In this document: positions 6,423-6,607 of the stretch, piece after piece
How the letters are laid out: every line of letters begins with the position of its first letter
How positions within the stretch are numbered: position 1 is the stretch's first letter
DNA from: Acidobacteriota bacterium
GTDB taxonomy: Bacteria > Acidobacteriota > Terriglobia > UBA7540
Reading direction: 5' to 3'
NCBI GenBank assembly: GCA_003171295.1
Contig: PMYF01000874.1
Location: 10,596 to 17,202 of the forward strand
Length of the DNA stretch: 6,607 bases
Notes under the pieces: generated by a model
The model's database searches: none
Told to the model about the DNA's origin: nothing
Seen by the model: only the letters and a program-made list of their open reading frames with translations
Program-made: the position numbers and the translations under genes

Positions 6423-6607
6423 ATGCCCCGAGGTCGCGCCGCACGGTTGATCACGGACCCCCCTAGCGAGGTGGTGATTCCAGACAAGCTCTATTTCCGC
6501 ATTGGAGAGGTCAGCGAGCTGACCCGGACCAAGGCCTATGTACTGCGCTATTGGGAGACGGAATTCCCGATGCTGCGGCCGGCCAAGAGCAAGTCCGGGC
6601 ACCGGCT
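6423..6607 (+). CDS. MerR-family transcriptional regulator, N-terminal DNA-binding domain (3' truncated)
   Basis: An open frame from the ATG at 6423 to the right edge gives 61 full residues plus a partial Leu codon. An in-frame TAA at 6411-6413 rules out an upstream start, and AAAGG at 6412-6416 lies 6 nt before the ATG. After a 23-residue basic or polar leader comes the MerR winged helix: YFRIGEVSELT (24-34) and TKAYVLRYWE (36-45), with the family-typical LRYWE motif, then TEFPMLRPAKSKSGHRL, the first wing, where the SGHR motif contacts DNA. MerR proteins bind as dimers and twist promoters. The effector-binding C-terminus is off-window, so the signal sensed is unknown. It is divergent from the ROK kinase gene, but with a more than 500-bp gap and an insertion between them a direct regulatory link is not supported. 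Confidence 0.88.
   Translation, partial: MPRGRAARLITDPPSEVVIPDKLYFRIGEVSELTRTKAYVLRYWETEFPMLRPAKSKSGHR

Noticed and set aside
6333..6602. An 89-codon minus-strand open frame at the right edge.
   Set aside because: It is antisense to the MerR winged-helix sequence and its promoter, which are well supported on the plus strand.

Overview
The window looks like a piece of a GC-rich bacterial chromosome, most likely an acidobacterium (perhaps Bryobacterales/Solibacter-like). The main reason is the 1148-residue Oar-type TonB-dependent receptor with an N-terminal carboxypeptidase-regulatory-like domain, a family greatly expanded in that phylum. The ROK kinase and MerR regulator fit but do not discriminate, so the taxonomic call is an inference.

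Layout, left to right. (1) 1-1033, + strand: the C-terminal part of an alkaline-phosphatase-superfamily phosphodiesterase, cut by the window edge. (2) 1034-1329: an AT-rich intergenic region with short tandem repeats, a perfect TATAAT, and a 14-bp dyad that also reads as a sigma-54 -24/-12 site. (3) 1330-4776, + strand: the complete Oar-like outer-membrane receptor, followed by a rho-independent terminator at 4801-4835. (4) 4932-5900, - strand: a complete ROK-family sugar kinase, convergent with the receptor. (5) 5901-6422: a long intergenic region with a 14-bp palindrome upstream of the ROK gene, a 210-bp MITE-like insertion (6128-6337), and a good sigma-70 promoter (TTGACG-N17-TAAGAT). (6) 6423-6607, + strand: the N-terminal DNA-binding domain of a MerR-family regulator, cut by the right edge.

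The genes do not form an obvious operon. The receptor is flanked by its own promoter region and a terminator, and the ROK and MerR genes are divergent. A plausible but unproven theme is outer-membrane uptake (receptor), hydrolysis of phosphate esters (phosphodiesterase) and cytoplasmic sugar phosphorylation (ROK kinase).

The most notable item is the insertion at 6128-6337. It has perfect 17-bp terminal inverted repeats, an 8-bp direct duplication of GGGAAATG on both sides, no coding capacity, and five consecutive GC-rich hairpins inside. It ends only 19 bp before the -35 box of the MerR gene. The protein-coding genes themselves belong to known families; no new multi-gene system is visible here.
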